Shown: positions 34,969-47,094, counted from the first letter of the stretch. The stretch is DNA of 64,000 bases from Microcebus murinus (GCF_040939455.1 NC_134106.1:73539001-73603000), one strand, 5' to 3'. The notes: generated from the letters alone by a model not told the origin. Made by a program: numbers and translations.

Positions 34969-35280
34969 GCACCTTGGGTTTTAACAAGGGATGACATGCC
35001 CTGCTCATCTTCTGTCTTCTGAGCTGGAGCCATTTCTTCTGAGACCAGCACCCTCTCATGCCCATGGGGAGAGGAGGAAGGTAGAGATGGAAAAGGTAGC
35101 ATATGACGGTGATGGCAGCAGAACTAAAGGGATGGATGGGGAGGGGGCTGGGCTGAGTACCTTGGGTCCCTAATTCTGTGACCACCTCGCTCTCCTGAAC
35201 AGCAGTGAATGACAGGACCTTGTCTGAGGGCTGGTGGCCCTATGAGGCTCAACTAGGGCTGGGCTGGCCCGTAGGGTCTA

Positions 35281-35321
35281 GGTTAGTTACCACTGGGTAA
35301 CTAACTGGGTTAGTTACCACT
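35281..35321. repeat. IL36RN: Inverted and direct GGTTAGTTACC repeat in the probable IL36RN 3' UTR
   Basis: GTTAGTTACC (35282-35291), spacer ACTG, GGTAACTAAC (35296-35305), then a third arm copy GGTTAGTTACC at 35308-35318. The RNA from the minus strand could form a 10-bp stem. Confidence 0.9.
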
Positions 35322-35657
35322 GACTGGATTAGTGAATAATTGGACATGAATAATTCCCACCGCACCCCCCACCCCACCCACTTGAAATCTCTTTATGTTT
35401 CTCCCAGTTTATCTCATGTTGTTTTTACAAGTTTCCATACCGGTAGCACCACCCAGTTGGGGAGGTAACCCAGTGGACTGAGGCTCAAATACCAGAATTT
35501 ACCCAAACTAGGAACCAGGAGAAGAGAGAGTGGCCAGTGCCCAGTAAGACAGAGGTAGGGGCGCCGAGAGCAGAGTGGTGGCTGTCCATGGGTCTCCTCC
35601 TCCACCAACCTCCTGCCCAAGCTGGCTCCGCCTGAGGATTCTGGGGGGCACGAAGCC

Positions 35658-35882
35658 CTAGTCACACTGCTGGAAGTAGAAGTCCGTGATGGGAGCATCC
35701 CAGCCAGCATTCTCAGGAATCTGGGTGAGGCCAACAGGCTGGTCGGCTTCAGGTGCCGTGCAGAGGAACCAGCCCGGGTAGGTGGCCGACTCGAAGCTGG
35801 AGGTGAGCCCCCTGTCCCGCCGGTAGAAGGTGAAGCTCTTGGATTCCTTGGCACTGAGGTAGAGCTCCATAATGTTCACCGG
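35658..35882 (-). CDS. IL36RN: IL36RN last coding exon
   Basis: The acceptor CTGGCAG is followed by [19 protein letters not shown]. The exon continues through [16 protein letters not shown] and ends with TAG at 35660-35658. Confidence 0.97.
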   Translation of the reverse strand, partial: PVNIMELYLSAKESKSFTFYRRDRGLTSSFESATYPGWFLCTAPEADQPVGLTQIPENAGWDAPITDFYFQQCD

Positions 35883-38800
35883 CTGCCAGCAGAGAAGCAG
35901 GGCAGGTAAGGAGCTGGAAGGGGCAGCGGGAGGGCTGGGCAGGGCCATCAGGGGGTAGGCAGAGCTGCCATGAAGGGAACCCTGCCAGGCCATCGTCTAG
36001 AGGTGCAGGATGCCCAGCCCCAGTGCATTCCTCGTCTGTTGGCTTAGCTGACCGATGGCAAGGATGCCCCGACTGGACTCACCTCTATTGTCAGGGTCGG
36101 TTTCTGCCCCGTCCCACACGACAGGCACTGGCTCCCTCCCTGGACGCCCAGGATGACTGGGGATAGCCTGGCATCCAGCGATCGATTGGGGACAACGCTG
36201 ATCTCCTCACCTACAGGAAGGAGGCCAGATGCAGGAACCTTGGCTACCTCTCTCCCTCTTCCCCCATTCTGCACCCTAGGGTGCAGAATCAGTCAGAGCT
36301 GTCTTGCCCCAGCTGTGCAGAAGGAAAGCCTCTTAGTGGCTATTATAAGGGGAAGGAAGGGTGGTTTCCTGCTAGCTGGCCTAGAGTGGACATCGAGTCA
36401 CATTGTACCACATTGTAGCTCACTGTACCACCTCCCATCCCAACCTCTTGTTCAGGGTCAAACCTTCAAGTCTTTTCTAAACTCCAAGGTGGATTCAACC
36501 CACTCCTTCAATGCCCCTGGCTTCAGGCCTCTTTTCTGCAACTTGTCTCGATAAGATTCCCATTAGAGTTGTTTGGACATCTTTCTACCCCTGAGGGATT
36601 CCTGAGAGCAGAAGAGGACCTCACTTCTCTCTGGACATCCCCCCACATACATTCATACACATACATGCACGCATGCATATGGAAATACACACACAGATAC
36701 ACACACGCACATACCCCACACATACATATCCACACACATATGCACACATGTGTACACACATGCATACTTGCACACACACATGCATGCTTATACACATAGA
36801 TACATACACACATAGATATGCTTGTATATACATGCCTGCATGCACACTCAAATATATACTTCACATATACACCCTCATACATACATACATACCTGCCCGT
36901 GCACACAGGTACACACACGTGCACGTGCTCACACATACATGCTTGCATGTATACACACATGCACACACATGGACACATGGTCTAGCAGAGGGGTCTTCCT
37001 GGCCTCTATGCTCAGTAAGGGTGCTCTAGATGGACACGTGAGCACTGTTTTAGAGCAAAGGGCCTGTCACAGTGTTGGGGGCAGAGTGAGTAAGGAGACA
37101 GAAACCCACCCTCATAAGGAAATAAAAGTATAGAAAAACTGCTTTAGTTCTCTCCTCAGCACCAGCTCCCAGGAAAGTAGAATGTTTGACCCGAGTCTAT
37201 CTGTGAGGGAACGACAAGCCATTCCTCTTAGAAAACATTCCCACCTCCGCACAGAAGCTTCACGTGGCACCAGGCTTTATCTCGACCTTGCTGGGAGGTG
37301 TAGTATTTTATCCTCCTTCCTGGGAGCCCGGATTACAGCACACTATCTAATGCCTCAGGGATGAGGGGCCATAGGCCTGTGCTAATTCCCATAACTGTTC
37401 CAAGCCCTCTTCAGGCTCCCTCCCCTCAGAGTGTGTAGAGACCCAGGAAAGTCAGGTCACATTTTGCCACCAACCTTTAATGACCTTCCCTGCATGCAGC
37501 CCTCCAGCTAGAAGCTGATTATCATGCAGATAAAGCACCTTCAATGCAGAGTCCTTCATTCTGAAACAGGGGGAAGGGGTGAGACTCCATTAGGGGAGGA
37601 GTGGGCACACCAGAGTGCCCTGGCTCCAAAGGACCCCTCATCTTGGGCGTGTTGTCCCCTCTCTTCCCACCGTGCTGGAAATAATAGCACAACCTTCTCT
37701 CCCAGCCTGCTCAAACTCTCCCAGCCTCTCTCAAACTCCCTCTCATCTGAGTCTGGGGTTTACTCCTTCACCTGTTCAACCTTTTCTATCCCAACTAATC
37801 TCCTCCATGTGCCGCTGGAAGAGAATCCGGACTGGGAGTCAGAGCCCTGGTTCCCATCCTGGTTGCCGAGTCACAGCAGACAGCCCTCACCCTCTCTGGG
37901 CCTGAGCCTCCCCGTGGCTGGACTCAGATGATGGGAGAGGTAATACCAGGCCTCTTCCAGATTAAAATCTGATTCTTCAATTATTACTGAAGACTTCAAG
38001 GTACATGTACTTCCACATGGCCATATAGTCCCTGCTAAGTGAGGAATTTCTATAAATTTAATTTCTGTAATTTAATCTTTTATTTTACTTTTCAAAATTA
38101 CTTCTCATCTATGATCTCAGTTGATTTTCTGACATGCTGTGAAGTGAAAGATGTATCCTACAGTGGGTTTCTGCAGGTATTATATGGGAGAAAAGTATGC
38201 AGTGTAAAAATTTGTTTTATGTGTGGCCAAACAGGATTGAACAGATTGCACGACTTCAGAAAGCCTCAGCGTCACTAGCACGCCGAGTTGCGCTGCGGCT
38301 CTCTCACAAGGGGACATAGAAAGCAGCGTGCCCTGCATTTATTTGATCAGAAAGCTCCACAGCTAAAGCATCTCCAAGGATTGGAGTCCCTTGGAATACA
38401 CTTTGGGAAAAATGTTATACTAGACTCAGAGAAAGGTCCGTTCTCATCCACTACTGTAAAGTCCAGAGCAATGCAGAGCGTCTGCTTAGGGCATGCCAGT
38501 GGATGGACAGACGGACTCAACAGTGGTTTTTGTTCTATTTTTTCCCCCAATGAGCAGCGAGGAGGTAGGGGCACAGAGTAGGTGGGATGACATCAATTCA
38601 CTGTGCTGGGTGGCAACAGCGGAGCTCAGAGAGGATCCCTGACTCCCTTCCTCGCTACAGACAGAGCAGGCTGCAGCTCTAGACTGGGTGGTTCGCTTGT
38701 CCCCTTTAGTATCAGGGACCCCTCCTGAGGCAGCCTGCCCCAGTCCTGCCCAATCTGAAGAAGGCTGGAAGAATCTCTCTACGGGGCTGGTCCCAAACCC

Positions 38801-38942
38801 CAGCTGCAATCACGGCCCCTCCCCCTTCCCTCCCTCGAAAAGCTGGACAACAGGTCTACCCAGAACTCACTTCCCCCATGTGTCTTCGCCAAACGAGAGC
38901 CTCATATACTCACCTGAAGCACAGAGCCCCACTCAGGACCAT
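35658..38942 (-). CDS. IL36RN: Interleukin-36 receptor antagonist, complete four-exon coding region
   Basis: Coding exons are 38942-38914, 37560-37475, 36210-36083 and 35882-35658 (29, 86, 128 and 225 nt), giving 155 codons plus TAG, the same as human IL-36Ra. Junctions are GT-AG with phases 2, 1 and 0. The protein starts [17 protein letters not shown] and ends [10 protein letters not shown]. The last exon carries the IL-1 family signature [15 protein letters not shown]-36Ra is known to occupy the IL-36 receptor (IL1RL2) without recruiting the accessory chain; its loss in humans causes generalized pustular psoriasis. V2 lies nine residues before the M-K-D motif, matching the known rule for the mature N-terminus after Met removal. 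There is no signal peptide. IL1F10 follows 10 kb downstream in tandem. Intron 2 carries a long CA-type repeat. The gene is intact. Confidence 0.97.
36083..36210 (-). CDS. IL36RN: IL36RN third coding exon
   Basis: The 128-nt exon begins after CTGTAG and ends before GTGAGT. It encodes [19 protein letters not shown] through [16 protein letters not shown] diverged copy of this exon lies at 55197-55322. Confidence 0.96.
36645..36980. repeat. Complex CA/TACA/TGCA repeat in IL36RN intron 2
   Basis: About 335 bp of alternating purine-pyrimidine sequence (CACACA, ACATACA, TGCACACA) between IL36RN exons 2 and 3. Open frames in it are low-complexity artefacts. Confidence 0.93.
37475..37560 (-). CDS. 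IL36RN: IL36RN second coding exon
   Basis: The 86-nt exon begins after CTGTTTCAG and ends before the less usual donor GTTGGT. It encodes [20 protein letters not shown] through HAGKVIK. Confidence 0.95.
37815..37955 (+). mobile_element. MIR SINE near IL36RN exon 2
   Basis: GACTGGGAGTCAGAGCCCTG followed by CTGGGCCTGAGCCTCCCCG. Confidence 0.65.
38914..38942 (-). CDS. IL36RN: IL36RN first coding exon
   Basis: ATG at 38942-38940, coding MVLSGALCF plus two bases, then the strong donor AG|GTGAGT. On the minus strand a pyrimidine-rich stretch ending in CAAAATAG (about 38970) could be the acceptor of this exon, leaving about 25 nt of 5' UTR in it. Confidence 0.94.
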
Positions 38943-39131
38943 CTTGAGCTCCACAGTGTGTAGATGCCCCTATTTTGAAATAAATAACAGAAAATCTAAG
39001 GTGAGGACAGAGGTCCAGCCCCACCTGAGCAGCCTCCTGAGCACCCAGCGCATGAGGAGCCTCCACAGAGCAGGAGATTGTGGACGTGGGGTGAGGAGAG
39101 AGCCAGCGCCTGCCAGTGCCACAGAGGATAC

Positions 39132-39207
39132 CTGGGAATGCTGCTTTCTCCTGGGGGAAAAACTGCAGAGTCTGCCGGCTCCTCTAAGGATGCCTCAGCC
39201 TTTTAAG
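39132..39207 (-). promoter_or_regulatory. IL36RN: Candidate IL36RN promoter and noncoding first exon
   Basis: On the minus strand TTAAAAGG at 39206-39199 resembles a TATA box. About 70 bp downstream lies the donor CATTCCCAG|GTATCC (exon end 39132). A start near 39175 would give a first exon of about 45 nt, spliced to the coding exon at about 38970. It is supported only by motif spacing. Confidence 0.3.
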
Positions 39208-39644
39208 TAAGGCACTGAGGGAGGTGCCCTGAAACCGCCACAGCCGGGGGAGGACCGGTTTCCAGGGGTGATTTCACACCACCCCAAGCCTCCAGAAACA
39301 CCTGCTGCTCATTACCTCTCTCTCTCAGGGAGGGAAGCTTCTGGAGAGTTTCCTTCCAGCAATTCTGAAGAACTTCCTGTGGGGCTTTCTGGATATTTAT
39401 GAGCACCCAGCTCCTGTACCCCAGAGGCTTCCAGACCCAATGCAGCCAGTGCAGATAGCAGCTCAAGGAAAGCAGATTTTAGAATAACCTTCTTTCCTTT
39501 TCTCCTACTTCCCTTCCCTCCTTTCCTCCGTCCCTCCCTCTTCCTTCCTTATTTCTGTCCCTCCTTCCTCCTGCCCTTGCCAGGCCTACGGAAGATGCTA
39601 GAGGTGGGGCTCTCCTGCTTAGGGAATGTTTAGGCTACATGTTC

Positions 39645-40080
39645 ACTGTGGAAAAACCTGAAAATCCAGACGGGCAAAAGGAAAAACATGAGCACTTGTT
39701 TTCTGTGAGTGCATCACCAGAAAGCCAATAACAACAGCTTTTCCTGCACACGCATATATGCATGTAACTATAGGCAGCTTCTCATACAGCTGCATCATAG
39801 AACCTACACTCCTTCCAACCTTTTTTTAATGTAGCAGAATAACAGGATATCTTTCCATACCACATATGAATATTGACATCATAAGTTTGAATAGCTATAT
39901 AGTATTTCATTGTATAGCTACAACATCATTTATACCAATCTATTATCATTGGTCCTTTTTATTGTTTTCTTTTGTTTCTTTCTTTCTTTTTGTTTTTGCT
40001 ATTGATAACCATGTCGCGATAAACATCTTTTTATCAACATCTTTGCTTGTGTGTGATTATTGCCTTAGGAAATAAAATCT
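39645..40080 (-). mobile_element. Old L1M-type fragment
   Basis: AT-rich antisense L1M 3' region upstream of IL36RN. Confidence 0.65.
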
Positions 40081-41347
40081 AGTTTATGCTCTCTATGATT
40101 CCATATCTGACCTTTTTTAAATACCTAATTGGTAAAATAATATGTGATGGTAAAACAATTAAGGCAGTTTTAATACCTCCATGCACTCTCTGCCATGGAT
40201 TTGAATTAAAAGAAAGGTCAGTGCATAACAAACAACTTAAATATGTCTTGAGTTCCACTGATAAATATTTATTGTTAAAACATAAATTTTAAAGAAATAG
40301 CATTCAGATATATGGGCCAAAAAGCCTTTCAAGTGTTCAAGAAGAAATAAGATATCAAGTTGGTCAAAAGAAAGAAAATAACCCATGATTTACATGCCAC
40401 TAATATGACAAACACCTTTCAGAAAAATAAAATTCATGTAGATGCTGCCTTATGCAAAATTATTAAATTGACTATAAACTGACCAAATAGAAATGACACT
40501 GAAACAGATGCAAAAAACAAAACAAAATTCCAGAAATAGCTGGCCTATAAGCAAAGTGATTTTAAGCAAACAGGCTTTTATTTGCAAAGTGATTGTAGAA
40601 GAAGTAGATATTGTTTCACCTAAAAAAAAATGCTAAATGCCACCTACCCGGGCTGCCTTCCTTGATCCCCTGACCCCAGTGAATTGCAGCCGTGCACCCA
40701 CAGGACACTGCTGTGGGGCTAATAAAGCTCTTTGCATGTTCTGCCTAATAGGAAATGCTGCCTGCATGTGGCTGGCCCCCAGAGATGCGGTAAGCTTGCT
40801 GAAGGTACAGGGAGAGGGCTCGACACAGGACAAATGAATGGAGGGATGCAGGAAGGAGCTAAGCAGGTCAAAGTGAGAAAGATAATACAAATTTGTTTTA
40901 TAGACTTGGTATAAGACAAAACTATGACTATGAGTGCTTTCAACGGGAAACAGGCCCCACCAACAATAAGTTCCCTAGAGAGCATACCCCTTCGTTTGAC
41001 TTAACTAATTAGGCCCCAAACTCCAAAGTTAGATGTGAACTAAGAGAAGATTGATAAATTGCAAAAGATAACTGCAAGGGGTGCAATAAATGCCTTTTGA
41101 GTCATAAAACAGTTTTTAAAAATGTAATGTAGACAGTCACTTCCAGCATTTCTTTCTTGAACTGATCTTGTAAACCTCCATTCCTTGAATTATCTTGATC
41201 ATCTTGCTGAGTCCCTTGCGTATTAGTAATTAGTAAGTCTTTGACACATACTCACCATACAAGTTTGTATGAGAGTCAAGTTTTGGACTTTCAAAAAGCA
41301 AACTCTGGCATGTCCTAAGGACAATGCACCAAATTCACACACCATAT
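40080..41347. other. AT-rich DNA upstream of IL36RN
   Basis: No gene or clearly dated repeat. Confidence 0.4.
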
Positions 41348-41881
41348 GTGGTGGTTTTAAAATATGTCCATGAGTTCTTGGATACTTCATCTTTTAAGAA
41401 GTGGAGATTAATTGCCCTTCACTGAGTAGGGATTGGACTTAGTGACTTGTTTCCAATGAACGTGTGACATAGTGGAAGTGGAAGTGTGTCATTTCTGAGG
41501 TCGGGTCATAAAGGGCATTGCAGTATCCTCCTTACTCTTTCTTGGATCATTCCCATGGAGGCAGCCAGCTGCCATGTGATAAGGACACTCAAGCAGTCCC
41601 ATGGAGAGGTGCACGTGGTGAGGAACTGCAGTTTCCTGCCAATTAGCCTGTGAATAAGGCATCTTGGAAGCAGATACTCCAGCCCCAGTCGAGCCTTCAG
41701 ATGGCTGCAGCCACATTTGACACCTTTCCTGCAACCTAATGAGAAATCCTGAGCCAGACCACCCAGCAAAGCCAGTTTTCTGATTCCTAATTATCAGAGC
41801 CTTTGTGAAGCAATGAATGTTTTCTTATTTTCAGATGTTAGGTTTGCAGACAATTGATTACACAGCAATAGGTAATGAATA
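41348..41881 (+). mobile_element. MLT1-type LTR
   Basis: It begins TGGTGGTTTTAAAATATGTCC. The middle (CTCAAGCAGTCCCATGGAGA) matches MLT1B/C, and the end is degraded. Confidence 0.82.
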
Positions 41882-42439
41882 CACCTTGTCATCACGGTTG
41901 ACAGTTTCTATTCCTGTTGTTTTTTCATTCTTCACCATCTTCAGTGGGTACCCTCCCTTCTCAGAAAACATCTCAATTCTTTGTGGACTTTATATACCCC
42001 AGAAAGTGTCACAGCCTGCAGAGAGGCAATGTTCACCATGGTGACTTATCCACACCTTTGTGAGAATGGCAGTACCCCAGAGGTAGATGTGACCCCTGTT
42101 CTTGCTTTACAAATGAGGACTTAACAGTGCAGGTAAATTCACCAGTATGAATGTATAAGAATGAATAGTTTATTATAGTAAGACAATACATTATTGCTGA
42201 AGAGATGAATAATAATTAAAATAACTGATATTCATTTGGTGCTCATAAGTCTCTGGAATTATGTTTGTGGTTTACCTGAATTTTTTCATTTTAAGCTCTT
42301 AACTGCCCTCCATGATAACTACTATTATTATCTATGTTCTATGAATGTGAAAATCAGGCATAGGAAGATTAATTATATTGCCTGATAGTGGATTAATAAT
42401 CAGTATTAGAATCAGGATCAAATCCAGAAAACTTGAGTC

Positions 42440-43200
42440 CAAAGCTATTGACTCCAACATACATCATGGCAGTCAAGTGATCCTTTTACTACCTGAGTCA
42501 GATCGTGTTACTCCTCAGGTCCCCACATCTCTGATAGTAGATGGCAAGACCTCCCCAGGCCTCTAAGGCCCCGTACAATTGGACTCCTGTTAACTCCTGG
42601 TCTCCTCCTTTCACCGCCCTATCAAGTACACTCAAGCCACACGGACCTCTTGCTCCTCCTTGGAGAAGTCAGGCATGCTCCCGCTGGGACACCCCCGGCT
42701 TTCCCAACGCCTCTGGTAAACAGGCTGAGCCCCACCACTGCCTCTTTTAAGGAGAGTCTCTGAGATGCCTGCTCACCCCCTAGAGCTGCCTTGGCCCCCT
42801 CCTGTGCCTCCAGCATGTTCAACTCGCCCAGCATGCTCACGCCTCACTCATGCCTTGGCGCCTCTGCACCAGCCGTTCTCCCTGCCTGGATAACTCTTCA
42901 CCAGATGTCAGCATGACTCACTCCCTTTCCTCCCTAGGGCTTTGCTGCAATGTCCTCTTCTCCATGAGGCTCACATACACCAATCCACGCTTCCCTCTTC
43001 TGCTCTCACATTCCCCTTACCATGCTCCATCTCTTTCCATGGCACTTGCCACCTTTGGGCACACTGTATAATTCATCCATGTACTACTATTGGATTCCTC
43101 CACTCAGAGGTGTTTCCTGTCTAGTTTGTTGATTGGTGTCTCCCAAACACTTAAGGTGGTACCTTGTATACAGTATGTCTTCAATAAATAGATGTTGCAA
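42440..43200 (+). mobile_element. L2 fragment
   Basis: An L2 3' region with CAGATCGTGTTACTCCTCAG near 42500 and an AATAAATAGATGTTGCAA end near 43182. Confidence 0.75.
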
Positions 43201-43349
43201 TAACACTGAATGAATTGTACACTATGCCACTTAAGAAAGTCCAGGGAATTGTCTAACACTTTGTTCATGATTCATATTTTATTTCTCAGAGAGCTTTGAT
43301 GCTTAGGGTCCTCATTCTCTTGATGTAGAAGTTAAGACCGTGGGCTGGC

Positions 43350-43565
43350 CAAGTGGCCTATGGATCAAGACTGGCCCACTGTTTGTCTTCTAAATAAAGT
43401 TTTATTGGAACACAGCCATGCTCATTTGTTTGCATATTGTCTATGGCTGTTTGCGCACTACAATGGCAGAGTTGATATTTGTGACAGAGACTGTACAGTC
43501 TGCAAAGCCTAAAATATTTACTACATGACTATTTATAGAAAAAGTTTGCTGAACTCTGGTCAAGA
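43350..43565 (-). mobile_element. hAT-Charlie-like DNA transposon remnant
   Basis: ATAAAGTTTTATTGGAACAC and the end GAAAAAGTTTGCTGAACTCTG are characteristic of this nonautonomous family. Confidence 0.75.
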
Positions 43566-43760
43566 CTGTCTTGGTTCAAGTCCTAAGCATGCTACTTACT
43601 AGCATGTATCTCTGGTCAAGTTATTTAACCTTTCTGTGTTTTGGAGCTTTCATCTACAAAATGGGGATAAAAATAGTACTTATTATTCCTGTTAGGATTA
43701 AATGAGTTAATATATTTGTAGCATGTAGAACAGTATCTGCCACATAGTAGGTGCTTAAAT
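43566..43760 (+). mobile_element. MIR SINE
   Basis: A nearly complete MIR from TGGTTCAAGTCC to GTAGGTGCTTAAATG. Confidence 0.82.
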
Positions 43761-44199
43761 GTTAGCTTCATCATCATCACCATCACCACCACCATCATCT
43801 TTGTGGTCCTGGTAAATTTGCTTCATCTCTCTGATTGGATGTTTCATCCCAGCTCATTTTGTTCCTCTTTAAAGAGGAGAGTAATACCCTTGTCACTGGG
43901 GTGTTGTGAGGACTAGATGAGACGGGCTGTGTCAGTACCGAGCACAAACACCCAATCACCTGTTCCTGCCCCCTCTGTCTTTCCTCCTCTCCTGCACCTT
44001 TCCTGGTTATGTAAGGAGGACATTGAGAAGACAGCAGAGGGCAAACTTACATTGACCTACATCTGAGGCTGGCTCAAGACCAAATACTTCCTTACGTGTG
44101 CTAGCACGGCTTCCCCAGCCCAGAGATGGGGGAAGTGCCTGGACTCAGCCCCAACAGCCTGGATGATTGACTGCAGAATGTGCCGTGGGGTTTTCAAAT

Positions 44200-44425
44200 T
44201 GCTGGCAAGAAAGGTTAACATCTGCCACCTGTTCGCTGTGTTGGGCAATGTGCCAACAGCAGTATAGCTATTGTCCCATCTCATTGTCATATCACTCCTT
44301 CCTGTAAGGTAGGTGCTATTCTTACTTCCATTTAACTGATAAGACAGAATGAGGCTTAGAGAGATTAAATCGCTCAAAGTCACAAAACTAGTAAGAGATG
44401 GCTGTGGTACTGGTACTCTGGCAGT
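44200..44425 (-). mobile_element. MIR-like SINE
   Basis: The antisense MIR pattern TTAAATCGCTCAAAGTCAC and AACTAGTAAGAGATGGC. Confidence 0.6.
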
Positions 44426-44879
44426 TCGATTCCATACTAACTCACCCCTACTCCCCAGTGTGAAAAAATAAACTGTGTACTGCTGACAGCTTCCAGCGAT
44501 ATTAGGATTGGGGCAGAAATGGAGGCCAGGGGATCACCCTGGCTGCAGTTGCACAAAGGACCAAGGGGGGCTTTGAGAAGACAATAAAAACCAACAGAAA
44601 CAAAGTCCAGAAACAAAGAGCCACACCACAGCTGAGTGTGGCACACGTTGGGATGTCAGGGGATTCCTCACTCCCTCAGGTGACTTTTGGTGCGTTGGGA
44701 CATCCCTGAAGGCCCTGCCTGGCATAGGAGAGAGGGTGGCAATGCAAAGACAAGCCTCTAGGGAGCGGTGAGCAGACGGGGACCTCCAACTGTGGCCGGG
44801 GAAGCTCTCCCCCACCCTGGCACATCAGAGGGGAAGGAGCCATTGGGCTCCTGTCAACACTGGAGAAACCCTGGTCGCA

Positions 44880-45615
44880 GGTGAGGTCAGAGGGAGGCTG
44901 TGGGCCCTCGGCGCTAAGACACAGGCGTGTGGCTCTGTGCCCTCGCTTGGTGCCGCGACATCCCCTGGGGTGCGGGGACTAGGCAGGGACCAGATCCATA
45001 GGCCGGGACCAGGAATAGCGCGTGGGCAACACAAGGCGGGTGAGCTCTGATGTGCGTCACACCCACAGGCAGTTTCTCCTGGCTGAGTCATCAAGGGCGG
45101 GGCCAGAGCCACCGGCAACCTCCTTACCTCAGATCCAGGGTCAAGACACTTCCCTCGTCTGAACCTCAGCGGCCTCCAGAGGCTCAGGACTCCCCTGCCA
45201 CGGATTGGGGTTGTGCAGTTTGACCCGCGCTGGAGGAGCTGAGCATGAAATTTGAGATAAGCCGAACGTGAAAGGGAAGCGCCACCAGGCCAAAAGGGGA
45301 GGAAGGGAGCTCGCTCCACGCTCCCTGGCCCCGGGCGCCCCGCCTGCAGCCCGAGAACGGCGCCGCGCGGTGTGCGGCACGACCTCGCCAGAGGGGGCGC
45401 TCGCGGCCAGGCTGCGCCGGACACGCGCGGGACTGCCTTGCTCTTCCTCCCGCTCTCAGCGAGGGTGTGAAGCCGCCCGCCCGGCAGTGAGCACGCATGG
45501 CACAATAGGCAGGGCGAGGGCGCCTTCCAGGGGCTGTCCCCGGGAAGTCCCCGCTCTCCTTGGCTCCGTCAGTGACGCGCGGCCCCGAGGGTGTGGGATC
45601 GTCCCCCTTCATGAG
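44880..45615 (+). promoter_or_regulatory. CpG-rich block, candidate distal IL36B promoter
   Basis: This is the only strongly CpG-dense stretch in the window, especially 45200-45600. It contains a perfect AP-1 motif TGAGTCA (45084-45090), a GC box GGGCGGGGCC (45095-45104) and a CTCF-like core AGAGGGGGCGC within 45387-45401. A consensus donor CGCAG|GTGAGG lies at 44880/44881 on the plus strand. The position, about 6 kb from the IL36RN start and 18 kb upstream of the IL36B coding exons, agrees with where I recall the human IL36B distal start. The link to IL36B is an inference. Long open frames across it are a by-product of GC richness. Confidence 0.5.
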
Positions 45616-45659
45616 CTTCTCATGAAAAACAAAAGCTATTTTTTAAGTTTGTTTTTCTG

Positions 45660-46580
45660 TTTTTGATAACTTATTTATTGTGTCTACACATTTGTCTTTT
45701 TTTGATATATTTTAAAATTACTATTATTTTTATTTGTGTTAAAATACACATAACATGAAAATTATTTCAGTGGCATAAATTATATTCACATTGTTATGCA
45801 ACCATCACCACCATCCATTTCTGGAACTCTTCTCATCTTGCAAAACTGAAACTCTGTACCTGCTAAACAGTAGCTCCCCACCCTCCTCTACCCCAGCCCC
45901 TGGCAGCCACTGTTCTACTTTGCATTCCTGTGAATTTGACTACTCTAGGTGCCTCATATAAGTGGGATTACACAGCATTTCTTTTGTGATTAGCTTACTT
46001 CACACAATATAATATTCTCAAGGTTCATCCATGTTGTAGCATGTATAGAACTTTATTTTCTTTTAAAACTGTTTTTAATCCATTTGTTGATGGATTTTAA
46101 TTTATCTGTTGATGGAATAAAATTTTTTTAATTCATCTGTTGATGGACATTTGGGTTGCTTCCCCCCCTTAGGCTATTGTGAATAATGCTACTATAAACA
46201 TGGGTGTTCAAATAACTCTTCAAGTCTCTGCTTTCAATTCATTGAGTATATAGCAGAAGTGGAATAACTGGATCATATGGTAATTCTATTTTTAATTTTT
46301 TTGAGGGACAACCATACTGTTTTCCATAGTGGCTGCACCATTTTATATTCCCACCAACAGTACACAAGTGTTCTAATTTCTCCACATCCTCATCAACACT
46401 TGTTATTCTGGGCTTTCTATCTATTCTATTGGTTTATATGTCTATCTTTATACCAGTACCACACTTTTTTGATTACTCTAGATTTCTCAAAAGTTTTGAA
46501 ATCAGAAAATGTGAGACCTCCAACTTTGTTCTTTTCAAGATTGGTTTGTATTAATATTATTCTTATCATAAAGATAATAA
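45660..46580 (-). mobile_element. Antisense old L1 (L1M-type) 3' region
   Basis: Typical antisense 3' UTR and ORF2 sequence (CAACCATCACCACCATCC near 45800; TTCATCCATGTTGTAGCATG near 46023). It begins just after the CpG-rich block. Confidence 0.87.
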
Positions 46581-47094
46581 AAGCTTATCATTGAAAATTG
46601 AAAAAATTCATATAGCAGGATATCCAACAATGAAAGACTAATTTTACTTCATTATATTTTATTTCATTTCTCTTAAGTATAAGAAATCACCAAGTTTGGC
46701 AACCACTTCTGTTTCTGATGATGAGAAAGCTGATGAACACTACAAATATTTTTTGGTTAGTGCTTAAAAAACTGATGAACAGTTCATTTGTTTTCAGTAG
46801 TTTTCAAACAGTGTCCTGGAAGAAGAGTGTTACTTTCTAAAAAATTTACTTGGGCTTGACAGATGGTATATCTTCTAGTTTCTCTGCCTTTTAATATAAA
46901 TTTTAGAATCATCTGGGTGCTGGGAAGGAATGGGCAAATTTGAGGAGGGGCTAAGAAGGCTTCTGAGAGATAAACAACAGTTTATTAGAGCATAACTGAA
47001 GGACTGAGATCAACTGGGGAGAAAGAAAGGACACTACAGCTTTAGACTTAGAATTTCTTGGGGGCAGGAACCTGGGTCACCACTTTCACACATC

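Noticed and set aside
36523..37133. Cys/Tyr/Val/His-rich open frames on both strands in IL36RN intron 2
   Set aside because: These are translations of a CA/TACA repeat.
45387..45401. Strong CTCF binding site
   Set aside because: The GGGGGCGC core matches, but the upstream CCA half is out of register by one base. It is kept only as CTCF-like within the promoter entry.
44825..45612. Long open frames (up to 226 codons) in the CpG-rich block
   Set aside because: GC-rich sequence has few stops by chance. Frames exist on both strands, with Arg/Pro/Ala-rich peptides and no domain or splice context.
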